Shown: positions 7,601 through 14,525, numbered from the stretch's first letter. The stretch is DNA of 18,266 nt from UBA1367 sp040268355 (GCA_040268355.1 JAWRIT010000053.1:1-18266), one strand, 5' to 3'. The notes: a model not told the origin generated them from the sequence alone. A program made the numbers and translations.

Positions 7601-8023
7601 GTCACCAGCATCGTCAACACCATCTCGCTCGTGCTGATCGCCTTCGTCTCCATCTCGCTGGTGGTGAGCTCGATCATGATCGGCGTCATCACCTACATCT
7701 CGGTGCTCGAGCGCAAGAAGGAGATCGGCATCCTGCGGGCGATGGGCGCGAGCAAGCTCAACGTGGCCAACATCTTCAACGCCGAGACGGTGATCGAGGG
7801 CCTCTTCGCGGGCGTGCTCGCCGTGGCGGTGGTGTATGTGGTCTCGGCGCCGGTGAACGAGCTCGTCTACCGCCTTCAGGACGTGCCCGACATCATGCAG
7901 CTCTCACCGCAAAACGCCCTTGTGCTCGTCGGGATCAGCGTCATCCTCACGCTGGTGGCGGGCCTGATCCCGTCCTCCTCGGCCGCACGGCGCGACCCGG
8001 TCGAGGCCCTGCGCAGCGAGTGA
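4649..8023 (+). CDS. ABC transporter, fused ATPase and FtsX/MacB-type permease with large outer domain, 1124 aa
   Basis: One polypeptide carries an N-terminal ATPase and a MacB-fold permease. The ATPase (1-235) has Walker A GPSGSGKTT (38-46), Q-loop Gln90, signature LSGGQ (142-146), Walker B ending in Glu167, and His198. A first span lies at about 272-294. An unusually long outer domain of about 690 residues follows, and three spans near 989-1017, 1048-1067 and 1090-1108 end the protein, with the typical ERKKEIGILRAMGAS coupling segment between the first two of them. MacB-type systems use ATP to drive mechanical work outside the membrane, such as peptide or lipoprotein export, antimicrobial resistance or hydrolase control. 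The start is ATG 4649 (GAGG upstream); the open frame extends 44 codons further back, but that part is the structured leader. No partner or two-component system is adjacent, so the substrate is unknown. Confidence 0.94.
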   Translation: MLQLEHISKAYTTASFTQLALDDVSVAFRDNEFAAILGPSGSGKTTLLNILGGLDHADSGDIVIGGVSTTDYDDRAWDTYRNHRIGFIFQSYNLIPHQSVLSNVELALTLAGIPAKERHERAREALAQVGLADHVDKRPSQLSGGQKQRVAIARALINDPDIVLADEPTGALDTETGVQVMDLLAQIARDRLVIMVTHNPELAKRYATRIIRLQDGRIADDSRPLGDDELLGVGVLPAGRDTSDTARHASMSFLTALALSFNNLMTKKGRTFMTAFAGSIGIIGIAAILALSNGVNDYIARTEEEALSSYPLTITKSSFDVASMMAARTGIGDGEADDSDAAETDTAGTITQRAIMSDMFAQVKNNDLTSFKAFLESGASGVESYVNSIQYSYGITPQVYQADTSEDIVRLNPSRMSQTFSNGLSGSALLGGASTVSSFTELPDDRKLLEQSFELAEGRWPAAFDECVLICRQDGSISDFTLYSLGVYDTKVMDDMTTKLLAGEEVEIPDTERAFTVDDALNLRFSVVPASSLYRRNAEQGTWSDMTGDREFMRQVLAKGVDLHVVGVVWSQDATSSLGASEGIGYTPALTRHLMDEAAASEIVKAQLANRDVDVFTGKTFEELADEEGQKFDVESMFSVDEDALRSAFSFDASALEGLGSGIDLSGVDFSSAASGIDPSALSNLDLDTSALSSIFDEQTMVQIMQGAPEFDPSLLDLSPADVELTEEQLARIGQAATDLQTGFSAWMALPENAETVGAALSADPPDYVSLMQAYLQTDEARQIVEPLGQELSEELTGEVSERMTQALSTYMTEQFAPYIAEAMGSLMQEAATALGKQMAKQLAERLASQMAAVTGKVGEQLGSVLSEQMTAQMSQLSASLESGFTVDAAAFASAIEVNMTQEDLTSLLTNYMNADELTYEGNLSKLGYATVESPEAISIYPVDFPAKEAVLEIVDDYNARAEREGRQDETIEYTDLVGALMSSVTSIVNTISLVLIAFVSISLVVSSIMIGVITYISVLERKKEIGILRAMGASKLNVANIFNAETVIEGLFAGVLAVAVVYVVSAPVNELVYRLQDVPDIMQLSPQNALVLVGISVILTLVAGLIPSSSAARRDPVEALRSE

Positions 8024-8156
8024 GCTTCGCCTCGGACGAGCGTGGCCTGCCGTGCTCGAGAGGTCCCCAGCGACACGGGGGGAAGAGGCACTTGTGTGTC
8101 ATCCCGTCCTGCGGACGAGCCAAGGCGCGCTCTGCGGCCCCGATGTGGCCCACTTG

Positions 8157-8170
8157 CGCTATGGTTATGA
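8157..8170 (+). promoter_or_regulatory. Weak candidate promoter of the prepilin peptidase-like gene
   Basis: In the 249-base gap 8024-8272, the only AT-containing stretch has TATGGT at 8160-8165 and the extended form TGgTTATGA at 8162-8170. No -35 is seen. A loose CCCC/GGGG hairpin at 8065-8080 after the ABC transporter stop has no T-run. I see no gene in this gap. Confidence 0.2.
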
Positions 8171-8272
8171 ACCCAGTGCTACTGCTCGCAGGGAGTCATC
8201 GCCTTTGGAGCGCCAGCTGTGGGTTCGCCCTGGCGGGCCTGCTTCGCAAGGGGGATGGAGGGAAGAAGGGCA

Positions 8273-9202
8273 ATGGAGGCTGCGCATAGGATCATCTTTC
8301 TTGAGTCCGGCTGGCTCACGGCGACCATGTGCGTCCTGGGGCTTGTGGCGGGGCTGGCCGTGGGGGGCGCGCTCTACACCATCGCCTGGCGCATGACGCA
8401 CCGCCGGCTCGTGCTCACCGCCCGCTGCCGGTGCCCGCAGTGCTCCCACCCCCTCGCCCTGCGCGAGATGATCCCCGTGGTCGGCTGGCTCATGCGCCAC
8501 GGTCGCTGCGCGTACTGCGATGCCCCCATCAGCGTCGCGTATCCGGCGAGCGAGCTGTTGGGCGCGGGAATCGTCGCGAGCGTCGTCTTGCGCTACGGGC
8601 TGGCGCTGCAGACCGTCGAGGTCCTGGTGCTGGCCAGCGTGCTGCTGGTGGTCTCCCTGACGTCGCTTTGGGACTACACGATCCCCAACGAGTGGCTGCT
8701 CGCCGCCGTCGTCGCGCGCGCCTGCTACCTGCTCGCGCTGCAGCTTTCGGGCACCCCGGTGCGCGAGCTGGCGATGGCCTCGCTGGTCGGTGCGATCGCC
8801 CTCGCCCTGCCCCTGCTCGTGGCCCTGTTCGTGAGCAACGCCATGCTCGTACGCGACATGACCGGCACAGGAACGGTGAAGCTCGTCGCCGTGATCGGCC
8901 TGTACCTGGGATGGCAGCAGGGGATCGTCACCGTGCTTGTCGCGCTGCTCATCGCGCTTGTGGTGTGGCTGGTGAGCCCAAGCAAGCTCATGCCCGTCGA
9001 GGTCGACGGGGGAGCGCAGGAGGAGGGCGCGCACGACGGGCTCGATGGCGTTCCCGCCCCGCTTCCCGATCGCCCGACGGGCGAGGAGGACCTCGCCGAG
9101 CCCCTGCGGCTCATCCCCCTTGCCCCCTCCCTTGCCCTGGCCTGCTGGATCATGCTGCTCGTTGGGGCGCCCGTGAGCCCCTGGAGCGCCCCGCTGTTCT
9201 GA
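8273..9202 (+). CDS. Prepilin peptidase (A24) family membrane protein with displaced catalytic aspartates, 309 aa
   Basis: The protein has the layout of type IV prepilin leader peptidases. It has an N-terminal span, a cytoplasmic loop with two CxxC pairs (Cys54/57 and 79/82), the motif YPxxE (90-94), several spans, and a C-terminal IPLAPSLALA segment (281-290) that matches the family's IPFGPFLALG. These enzymes cut leader peptides from pilin-like proteins at the membrane. The two catalytic aspartates are not where expected. In GxGDxKL the aspartate is Thr201 (GTGTVKL, 198-204). The aspartate normally six residues before IPN is Ser131, although Asp134 lies three before. A hydrophilic insert (about 235-275) precedes the last span. 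I chose ATG 8273, with GGAGGGAAG upstream; ATG 8255 is weaker. No pilin gene is adjacent. Family call is strong, activity doubtful. Confidence 0.87.
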   Translation: MEAAHRIIFLESGWLTATMCVLGLVAGLAVGGALYTIAWRMTHRRLVLTARCRCPQCSHPLALREMIPVVGWLMRHGRCAYCDAPISVAYPASELLGAGIVASVVLRYGLALQTVEVLVLASVLLVVSLTSLWDYTIPNEWLLAAVVARACYLLALQLSGTPVRELAMASLVGAIALALPLLVALFVSNAMLVRDMTGTGTVKLVAVIGLYLGWQQGIVTVLVALLIALVVWLVSPSKLMPVEVDGGAQEEGAHDGLDGVPAPLPDRPTGEEDLAEPLRLIPLAPSLALACWIMLLVGAPVSPWSAPLF

Positions 9203-9290
9203 GCGTCCCCATGGGGCAACGACCGCGCCTGCGACCTGCTGGTGGGGTGTGTGCCAACCTTGAGAGGGTGCGATCGGGACAGTCTCGCTG

Positions 9291-9299
9291 TGGTACCAT
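9291..9299 (+). promoter_or_regulatory. Candidate extended -10 promoter of the PcsB-like operon
   Basis: TGgTACCAT matches an extended -10 (TGnTATAAT-like) and would start transcription about 60 bases before the PcsB-like gene. No clear -35 is present, which is compatible with an extended -10. A 10-bp palindrome CCCCATGGGG at 9207-9216 follows the preceding stop codon. Confidence 0.35.
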
Positions 9300-9365
9300 A
9301 TCCCCCAACCGCGCGGCCATACCGCGCGCTTGTCTCGCATGCAGCTCAAACGAACAGGGGAGACA

Positions 9366-10550
9366 ATGGATCGCAACACTCCCATATCTCGACGCAGCGC
9401 CCTTGCGCTGCTGCTGGGCGCTGGTGCCAGCGCCCTTGTTCCCAACCGCGCGGCGCTTGCCGTGACGCAGGATGACGTCGACAAGACCGAGGCCCAGCTC
9501 GCCGAGGCCAAGCGACGGTACAAGGAGGTCAAGGCCCAGCTCGACCAGATCGCCGAGGACTACGAGCAGCTCTCCCAGGAGCTGGCCGAGACCCTCGCGA
9601 GCATCGACGTGGTGACCGGTGAGGTCGACAAGACGGAGCAGCAGATCGCCGACAAGGAGGCCGAGCTCGAGGAGAAGCGCGACACGCTCGCCCGCCGCGC
9701 CCGCAGCGCCTACAAGGCCGGTGGGGACGAGGTCCTTGCGGCCCTCCTCGCCGCCCAGAGCTTCGAGGAGCTTGACGCCAACATCTACTACCTCGACAAG
9801 ATCTCCGAGAACGACCGCCAGCTCATCGAGGACATCAAGGCCCTGAAGGCCGAGCTCGAGCAGCACCGCGAGGAGCTCGTCGCCAAGCGCGAGGAGCTCG
9901 AGGCCCTGAAGGCCGAGCAGGAAGCCAAGCTCAAGGAGATGCAGGAGCGCCAGGAGGAGGTGCAGACGCTGCTGGACGGTCTCGACGAGGACGTTCAGAA
10001 GCTCGTCTCCCGGCGCGACAAGGAGCTTTTGGCCCTGGCCCGCGAGCGCGAGGAGCAGAAGAAGCGCGAGGAGGAGGCTCAGAAGGCCGCCGACGCCGCG
10101 GCCAAGGACTCCTCCAGCGGCTCTGCGGCGAACGATGTCACGGGATCCTACCAGGACGGCACGACCTCCGGTTCGCAGGCGGCCATCGTCTCCTCGTGCA
10201 AGTCCACCGGCAGCCCCGGCGCGGGACTCTGTGCCATGTGGGTCTCGATGGTGTTCAGCAACGCCGGCTACGCCTATGCGGGCGGCAACGCCAACGACAT
10301 GTACAACTGGTGGACGAGCTCCTCGAACCGCTCGGACTTGAGGCCCGGCATGATCGTGGCCGTCTCGACCCACAGCCACACCTCGGCCGGGCGCATCTAC
10401 GGCCACATCGGCATCTACATCGGTGACGGTATGATGATGGACAACATCGGTTCCATCCGCACCATCAGCGTCAACGAGTGGATCAGGTACTACAGCACCA
10501 CCGTCACCCCGCGTTGGGGCTGGCTGATGGGCATCGAGCTGTCGGCATAG
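9366..10550 (+). CDS. PcsB-like secreted peptidoglycan hydrolase: coiled coil plus CHAP/NlpC-type domain, 394 aa
   Basis: This is an exported cell-wall hydrolase. A signal sequence with a twin arginine (SRRSALALLLGAG, 8-20) ends near the ALA at 30-32. A long coiled coil (about 35-245) follows, then a Ser/Gly linker and a cysteine peptidase domain (about 270-394). Catalytic candidates are Cys289 in GLCAMWVS and His347 in YGHIGIYIG, with Asp359/Asn360 as a possible third residue. PcsB, RipC and CwlO-type proteins share this layout: their coiled coil keeps them inactive until FtsEX activates them at the septum, where they cut stem peptides. No ftsEX is in the window. Start is ATG 9366 with AGGGGAG upstream. 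The next gene begins 26 bases after the stop, so it probably heads an operon. Domain layout is clear; the Tat route is inferred from the RR only. Confidence 0.9.
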   Translation: MDRNTPISRRSALALLLGAGASALVPNRAALAVTQDDVDKTEAQLAEAKRRYKEVKAQLDQIAEDYEQLSQELAETLASIDVVTGEVDKTEQQIADKEAELEEKRDTLARRARSAYKAGGDEVLAALLAAQSFEELDANIYYLDKISENDRQLIEDIKALKAELEQHREELVAKREELEALKAEQEAKLKEMQERQEEVQTLLDGLDEDVQKLVSRRDKELLALAREREEQKKREEEAQKAADAAAKDSSSGSAANDVTGSYQDGTTSGSQAAIVSSCKSTGSPGAGLCAMWVSMVFSNAGYAYAGGNANDMYNWWTSSSNRSDLRPGMIVAVSTHSHTSAGRIYGHIGIYIGDGMMMDNIGSIRTISVNEWIRYYSTTVTPRWGWLMGIELSA

Positions 10551-10576
10551 GGCCGCACAGAAGGGGGAGGCGCACC

Positions 10577-11149
10577 ATGGACGCTCGCTTCGATCGGAAC
10601 ACCACCGCACTGCTTGTCGTCGACCTTCTGGTGGCGAGCGACGACGACACAGTCTACGACCCGCAGGCCGCGGAGGCCGCCTACCACGATCGCTGCGTCC
10701 GTCTCACCCGCGCCGCCCGCGCCGCGGGGCTTCCGGTCATCTTCGCCAACGACGACCACATCGAAGGCGTCGACGCCGAGCTCAAGCTCTGGGGACCCCA
10801 TGGCATCCACGGCAAGGTGCGCAACCTCCCCGCGCTGGAGGCGCTCTCGGGCGAGCGCGACTTCGTCGTGCCCAAGCGCCGCTACAGCGGCTTCTTCGGC
10901 ACCGACCTCGACCTGCTTCTGCGCGAGTTGGGCGTGCGCACCCTCATCACGATAGGCGAGGACACCAACATCTGTGTCCTGCACACTCTAGCGGACGCGT
11001 TCTACCTGGGCTATGAGACCATCGTGTGCGAGGACTGCACGCGCACCTTCCTCTGCGGCACGCAGGAGGCGGGCATCGAGCACTTCGTGAAATGCTATGG
11101 TACGCACATCACGACTGCCGACGAGATGATTGCGCAGCTGGCGGGATAG
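10577..11149 (+). CDS. Isochorismatase-fold cysteine hydrolase, nicotinamidase-like, 190 aa
   Basis: This is a cytoplasmic amidase of the cysteine hydrolase (isochorismatase) family. The catalytic triad is visible: Asp16 in VVDLLV, Lys100 in VVPKRRYSGFFGTD, and Cys133 in GEDTNICVLHT. An NDDHIEG segment (58-64) followed by WGPHGIHGK (72-80) resembles the metal-binding loop of nicotinamidases, which turn nicotinamide into nicotinate for NAD salvage. Other members hydrolyse ureido or carbamoyl compounds, so the substrate is not certain. ATG 10577 follows AAGGGGGAGG closely. It sits 26 bases after the PcsB-like gene and 56 bases before the zinc-ribbon gene, consistent with a shared transcript. 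There is no NAD-synthesis neighbour to confirm the role. Confidence 0.91.
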   Translation: MDARFDRNTTALLVVDLLVASDDDTVYDPQAAEAAYHDRCVRLTRAARAAGLPVIFANDDHIEGVDAELKLWGPHGIHGKVRNLPALEALSGERDFVVPKRRYSGFFGTDLDLLLRELGVRTLITIGEDTNICVLHTLADAFYLGYETIVCEDCTRTFLCGTQEAGIEHFVKCYGTHITTADEMIAQLAG

Positions 11150-11205
11150 GGCTGTCGGCGGGCCCGACCTGTCAGGGCCGCGCTGGCCGAGTGAGGGGAC
11201 GGGCT

Positions 11206-12582
11206 ATGGCTACGATCTACTGCATGAACTGCGGAGCGCCGCTTGACTCCCGTGCCAAGTTCTGCACGGAATGCGGCTGTCTGACCAAACTGGGGGCGGG
11301 CACCCTGGAGACGACGGAGATGCCCGTGCTCTCGAAGGAGGCACAGCGCTCGGACGGGCGGCCGGAGGGCGCCGACGGGCAAGAGGCCGCCTCGGCGCAG
11401 CCGGTCGCTGCCGCGACGCCCCACTCGCCCAAGGCGTCCCATGCGGCGCACGGGCAGGCCGAGGAACACCGTGAGCCTCCCGCCGAGGAGGGATCATCGT
11501 CCGCGCCGCACATAGAGGCGCCCCTGCGTGCGACGAAGGGGGTGGGGCGACGCAGGCCCTCGCCTCGGCTGGACATGCCTGAGCTCGCGCTCCCAGCCAG
11601 TCTCAAGGCGATTCCCCCGCGCGTGCTCGCGGGCGTCGCGGCAGCGGTGCTCGCGGTGGTGGTCCTAGTGGCCGTCTGGACGGCCTCGGGAGGCCTGCAC
11701 AACGACCCCGCCGACGAGGTCACCCCCGCCCGCACCGCGACCGAGGCTGACACCGACGCCGACGAGCAGGACGCCTCCGCCGGCTCCGCCGGCACCGAGG
11801 TCCGCTCGTCGCTTGCGGACTACTCCTGGCAGGAGCTGTCCATCATCGCCAAGGAGATGACCCGCGCCGCCTCGCGCGACGACGCGCTGCAGATCGCGCG
11901 CGAGTACGGTCTGGTGGACGAGAACGGCGCCATGGGCAGGCAGACCAAGCCCGTCGAGGTCGCCGGCGTGGGCACGCTCAACGTGCGTCTCGTCGACGTG
12001 TGGCACGACGACCTCCCCAACGGCGAGGGGCACGCCGGGCTCACCTTCCTCGCCTCCGACCTTGGGCTCAGGCACCGCATGAAGGAGGTCGACGACAACG
12101 TGGGCGGCTGGGAAGGCTGCGAGATGCGCGCCTGGCTGAACGGCGACGTCTTCAACGCCCTCGACGAGGACCTGCGCGAGGTCATCGTCGCGGTCGACAA
12201 GCGCAGCGACAACGTCGGTCGCACCACCGACGTCGCCGCGGTGACCTCGACGCTGGATCGGCTCTGGATCCCCTCGGTGGTGGAGCTTGCCGGCCCCATC
12301 TCGTGGGTCTGGGACTCGGACGCGGGCAACAGCGACGCCTACAACGCCATCATGAACGCGGAGGGTTCGCAGTACGCCCTGTTCGCGGAGCTCGGCATAC
12401 GGGGGACCGACCCCAACGAGAGCCTGATGCTCGCCTCCGGCGGGGCGACGATCCCCTGGTGGCTGCGCTCCGTCTCGCCAAGCAAGAACGCGCACTACCG
12501 GATGGTCGACGCCGACGGTGACCCCTCGCGCTTTGGGGCCGCCCCCGACAACCTGGGCGTCTGCGTGGGATTCTGCCTGTGA
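11206..12582 (+). CDS. Zinc-ribbon membrane protein with C-terminal DUF6273-like domain, 458 aa
   Basis: The N-terminus is a small zinc ribbon with Cys6, Cys9, Cys20 and Cys23. It is followed by a low-complexity, probably disordered linker (about 30-135), one membrane span (about 140-160), an acidic linker (161-195), and an outer domain (about 196-458). The end of the outer domain, with PWWLRSVSPS near residue 425 and a run of Gly/Val/Cys at the terminus, resembles the DUF6273 or FGE-like fold that bears a WWLRS motif. The predicted orientation is zinc ribbon inside, domain outside. Function is unknown; such proteins are common in Coriobacteriia and Firmicutes and may be surface or sensing proteins. 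ATG 11206 follows GAGGGG. Its TGA stop overlaps the ATG of queH by one base, suggesting translational coupling. Confidence 0.86.
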   Translation: MATIYCMNCGAPLDSRAKFCTECGCLTKLGAGTLETTEMPVLSKEAQRSDGRPEGADGQEAASAQPVAAATPHSPKASHAAHGQAEEHREPPAEEGSSSAPHIEAPLRATKGVGRRRPSPRLDMPELALPASLKAIPPRVLAGVAAAVLAVVVLVAVWTASGGLHNDPADEVTPARTATEADTDADEQDASAGSAGTEVRSSLADYSWQELSIIAKEMTRAASRDDALQIAREYGLVDENGAMGRQTKPVEVAGVGTLNVRLVDVWHDDLPNGEGHAGLTFLASDLGLRHRMKEVDDNVGGWEGCEMRAWLNGDVFNALDEDLREVIVAVDKRSDNVGRTTDVAAVTSTLDRLWIPSVVELAGPISWVWDSDAGNSDAYNAIMNAEGSQYALFAELGIRGTDPNESLMLASGGATIPWWLRSVSPSKNAHYRMVDADGDPSRFGAAPDNLGVCVGFCL

Positions 12583-13229
12583 TGGACGTGCGGCTCCCAA
12601 CGCGTCCGCAGGAGGCGTCCGGCGCGCGCACGCCGGCCGCAGGCGTCCCGCTGCTTCTGCACGCCTGCTGCGGGCCCTGCTCCTTGGAGCCCCTGCGCCT
12701 GCTCCGCGAGGAGGGCTTCGAGCCCACGATCTGCTGGACCAACCCCAACATCCAGCCGCAGGAGGAGCATGACCTGCGCCTGCGGACCCTGCTCGACTGG
12801 GCGCGCGACGTGGCGCAGGTCGAGGTGGTCGTCGCCGGTGACGATCGCGCGCGGTGGGAGCGCTCGGTCGCCCCCTTCGGCTTCGACCGGCAGCGTCGCT
12901 GCCGCGCCTGCTATGCGCTCCGTCTTGCCGAGGCGTGCGACAAGGCTTGCGAGCTGGGATTCTCCCATGTGGCGACCACCCTTGTGGTCTCGCCGTACCA
13001 GCTGTTCGAGACCTGTCACGAGGTGTTGGTCCCCCTGGCCGAGGCGCGGGGTCTCGTCCCCGTCTGGCGCGACTTCAGGGACTGGTACCCCCAGGCGACG
13101 ACGCGCTCGCGCGAGCTCGGCATGTACCGGCAGAACTACTGTGGATGCCGCTTCTCCGCCGCCGAGGCGGCCATCGAGCGCCACGAGGCCCGTGACGCCC
13201 GCAAGGCCGCTCACCGAGGTGCCCACTAG
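12582..13229 (+). CDS. queH: Epoxyqueuosine reductase QueH, 215 aa
   Basis: QueH reduces epoxyqueuosine to queuosine in the tRNA anticodon, the last step of queuosine synthesis, and replaces the unrelated QueG in many anaerobes. The family's iron-binding cysteines are present: HACCGPC (Cys29, Cys30, Cys33), CRAC (Cys107, Cys110) and YCGC (Cys187, Cys189). The YRQNYCGCRFS block is typical. The protein has about 20 residues before the first conserved strand, longer than most family members. The ATG at 12582 shares its A with the TGA of the preceding gene; a GTG one codon upstream (12579) is an alternative. There is no strong ribosome site, so coupling to the upstream gene probably drives translation. 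queA, which makes its substrate, follows 140 bases later. Confidence 0.94.
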   Translation: MDVRLPTRPQEASGARTPAAGVPLLLHACCGPCSLEPLRLLREEGFEPTICWTNPNIQPQEEHDLRLRTLLDWARDVAQVEVVVAGDDRARWERSVAPFGFDRQRRCRACYALRLAEACDKACELGFSHVATTLVVSPYQLFETCHEVLVPLAEARGLVPVWRDFRDWYPQATTRSRELGMYRQNYCGCRFSAAEAAIERHEARDARKAAHRGAH

Positions 13230-13278
13230 CCTCGCGGGAGGGGCCGATCGGGAGCTGCGCGCCGCCGCGCACGAGGGC

Positions 13279-13296
13279 CGGCCGATGGTGCGGCCG
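13279..13296 (+). terminator. Possible GC hairpin after queH
   Basis: CGGCCG-atggtg-CGGCCG can form a 6-bp GC stem directly before the queA -35. There is no T-run, so termination would be weak. It may simply separate the upstream transcript from queA or be chance pairing. Confidence 0.3.
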
Positions 13297-13300
13297 TGTC

Positions 13301-13329
13301 CTGACGATCGTTGGTCGGTGGGCTACAAT
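13301..13329 (+). promoter_or_regulatory. Sigma-70-type promoter of queA
   Basis: CTGACG (13301-13306) and TACAAT (13324-13329) are separated by exactly 17 bases and match the TTGACA/TATAAT consensus well. Transcription would begin near 13336, about 34 bases before the GTG start. This is the best-looking promoter in the window. Confidence 0.72.
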
Positions 13330-13369
13330 CGGGGGTCGCATACGACACGCCCAGCGAGGAGACCATCCC

Positions 13370-14470
13370 GTGCGCACCGACGACTTCGACTACGACCTGC
13401 CCCCAGAGCTGATCGCCCAGGCGCCTGCAGAGCCCCGAGACGCCTGCCGACTGCTCGTGCTGCACCGCGCGGACGGATCCCTCGAGCACCGCGCTTTCTC
13501 GGACATCGGTGACTACCTCGAGCCCGGCGACCTGCTCGTCGCCAACCGCACCCGTGTGATGCCGGCGCGCCTCTTCGGCCGCAAGCCCACCGGCGCGGCC
13601 GTCGAGACGCTGCTGCTGCGTCGCCGCGAGGACCTCGACGCGCTCGGGAGCTGTTGGGAATGCCTCGTCAGCCCCGGCAGGCGACTGAAGCCCGGCGCGA
13701 CGGTGGAGTTCAGGTCTGGCGGGGCGCTCGCCCCGCAGACGGCTCCCGTGGTGCTTGTCGGCGAGGTCGTCGACTACGTGGAGGGGAGTCGGGGAGGGCG
13801 GCTCGTGCGCTTCGCCCCCGCGGCGGGTCTGACCCTCGACGAGGCCGTGCATCGGGTGGGCCATGTGCCCCTCCCGCCCTATGTGACCGACTACGAGGGC
13901 GATCCCGAGAAGTACCAGACGGTCTACGCCATGAGCGAGGAGCACTCGGCGGCGGCGCCCACGGCCGGCCTGCACTTCACGCCCGAGCTCATCGAGCGGC
14001 TGCGCGGGCAGGGCATCGGGTGGTGCGAGGTGGAGCTCGAGGTGGGCATCGACACCTTCCGCCTCGTCGAGGAGGACGACCCTCGCGACCATGCCATCCA
14101 CACCGAGCGCTACCAGGTGCCGCAGGAGGTCGTGGACAGCGTCCATGCGACCCATGCGGCGGGGCATCGCGTGGTGGCGGTGGGCACCACCTCGGTCCGT
14201 TCGCTGGAGAGCGCCTTCGACCCTGCCGCCGCGGGTGGTGCGGGAGACATCGTCGCGCGCACGAACGCCACGACCGACCTCTACCTCATGCCGGGCTCGC
14301 CCTTCCATATCGTGGACGCCCTGATCACGAACTTCCACGTCCCGCGCTCCACGCTCATGATGCTCGTCTCCGCCTTCGCCACGCGCGAGCAGGTCATGGA
14401 CGCCTACGCGGCGGCCATAGCCGAGCGCTACCGGTTCTTCTCCTTCGGCGACGCGATGCTCATCCTGTAG
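13370..14470 (+). CDS. queA: S-adenosylmethionine:tRNA ribosyltransferase-isomerase QueA, 366 aa
   Basis: QueA transfers and rearranges the ribosyl group of S-adenosylmethionine onto 7-aminomethyl-7-deazaguanine in tRNA, making the epoxyqueuosine that QueH then reduces. The full family length is present. Recognisable blocks are NRTRVMPARLFG (59-70), SAAAPTAGLHF (193-203), a GTTSVRSLES block around 275, and TNFHVPRSTLMMLVSAF near 325. The start is GTG 13370, with AGGAGA nine to fourteen bases upstream; no ATG fits better. It has its own promoter (13301-13329) and ends 76 bases before the convergent coiled-coil gene. Pairing with queH makes a compact queuosine unit. Genes for making preQ1 itself (queCDEF) are not in the window, so they are elsewhere or the precursor is salvaged. 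Confidence 0.97.
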   Translation: MRTDDFDYDLPPELIAQAPAEPRDACRLLVLHRADGSLEHRAFSDIGDYLEPGDLLVANRTRVMPARLFGRKPTGAAVETLLLRRREDLDALGSCWECLVSPGRRLKPGATVEFRSGGALAPQTAPVVLVGEVVDYVEGSRGGRLVRFAPAAGLTLDEAVHRVGHVPLPPYVTDYEGDPEKYQTVYAMSEEHSAAAPTAGLHFTPELIERLRGQGIGWCEVELEVGIDTFRLVEEDDPRDHAIHTERYQVPQEVVDSVHATHAAGHRVVAVGTTSVRSLESAFDPAAAGGAGDIVARTNATTDLYLMPGSPFHIVDALITNFHVPRSTLMMLVSAFATREQVMDAYAAAIAERYRFFSFGDAMLIL

Positions 14471-14479
14471 GAGCCGCGC

Positions 14480-14525
14480 CCGAGCGACGTGCCGATACCG
14501 AGCGACGTGCCACTCGTCGCGTCGG
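14480..14525. terminator. Hairpin and 14-bp direct repeat between convergent genes
   Basis: CCGAGCGACGTGCC occurs at 14480-14493 and again at 14498-14511. The second copy can fold with CGTCGC(g)TCGG at 14515-14525 into a 10-bp stem with one bulged base and a 7-base loop; the first copy could compete for the same partner. Its position between two converging genes suggests a bidirectional transcription end, although no T-run is present. Confidence 0.42.

Noticed and set aside
6886..8289. A plus-strand frame overlapping the end of the ABC transporter and the following gap.
   Set aside because: It is a frame-shifted reading of the transporter's C-terminal region. The real frame ends with a complete MacB-type permease, so this is not a frameshifted extension.
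9308..9328. Short tandem-like repeat ACCGCGCG at 9308-9315 and 9321-9328 before the PcsB-like gene.
   Set aside because: An 8-mer of G and C in GC-rich DNA is expected by chance; no further copies.
9150..10610. A minus-strand leucine-rich frame opposite the PcsB-like gene that looks superficially like a membrane or repeat protein.
   Set aside because: The leucine/glycine pattern is the complement of Glu/Lys/Gln coiled-coil codons; there is no start site or family match.
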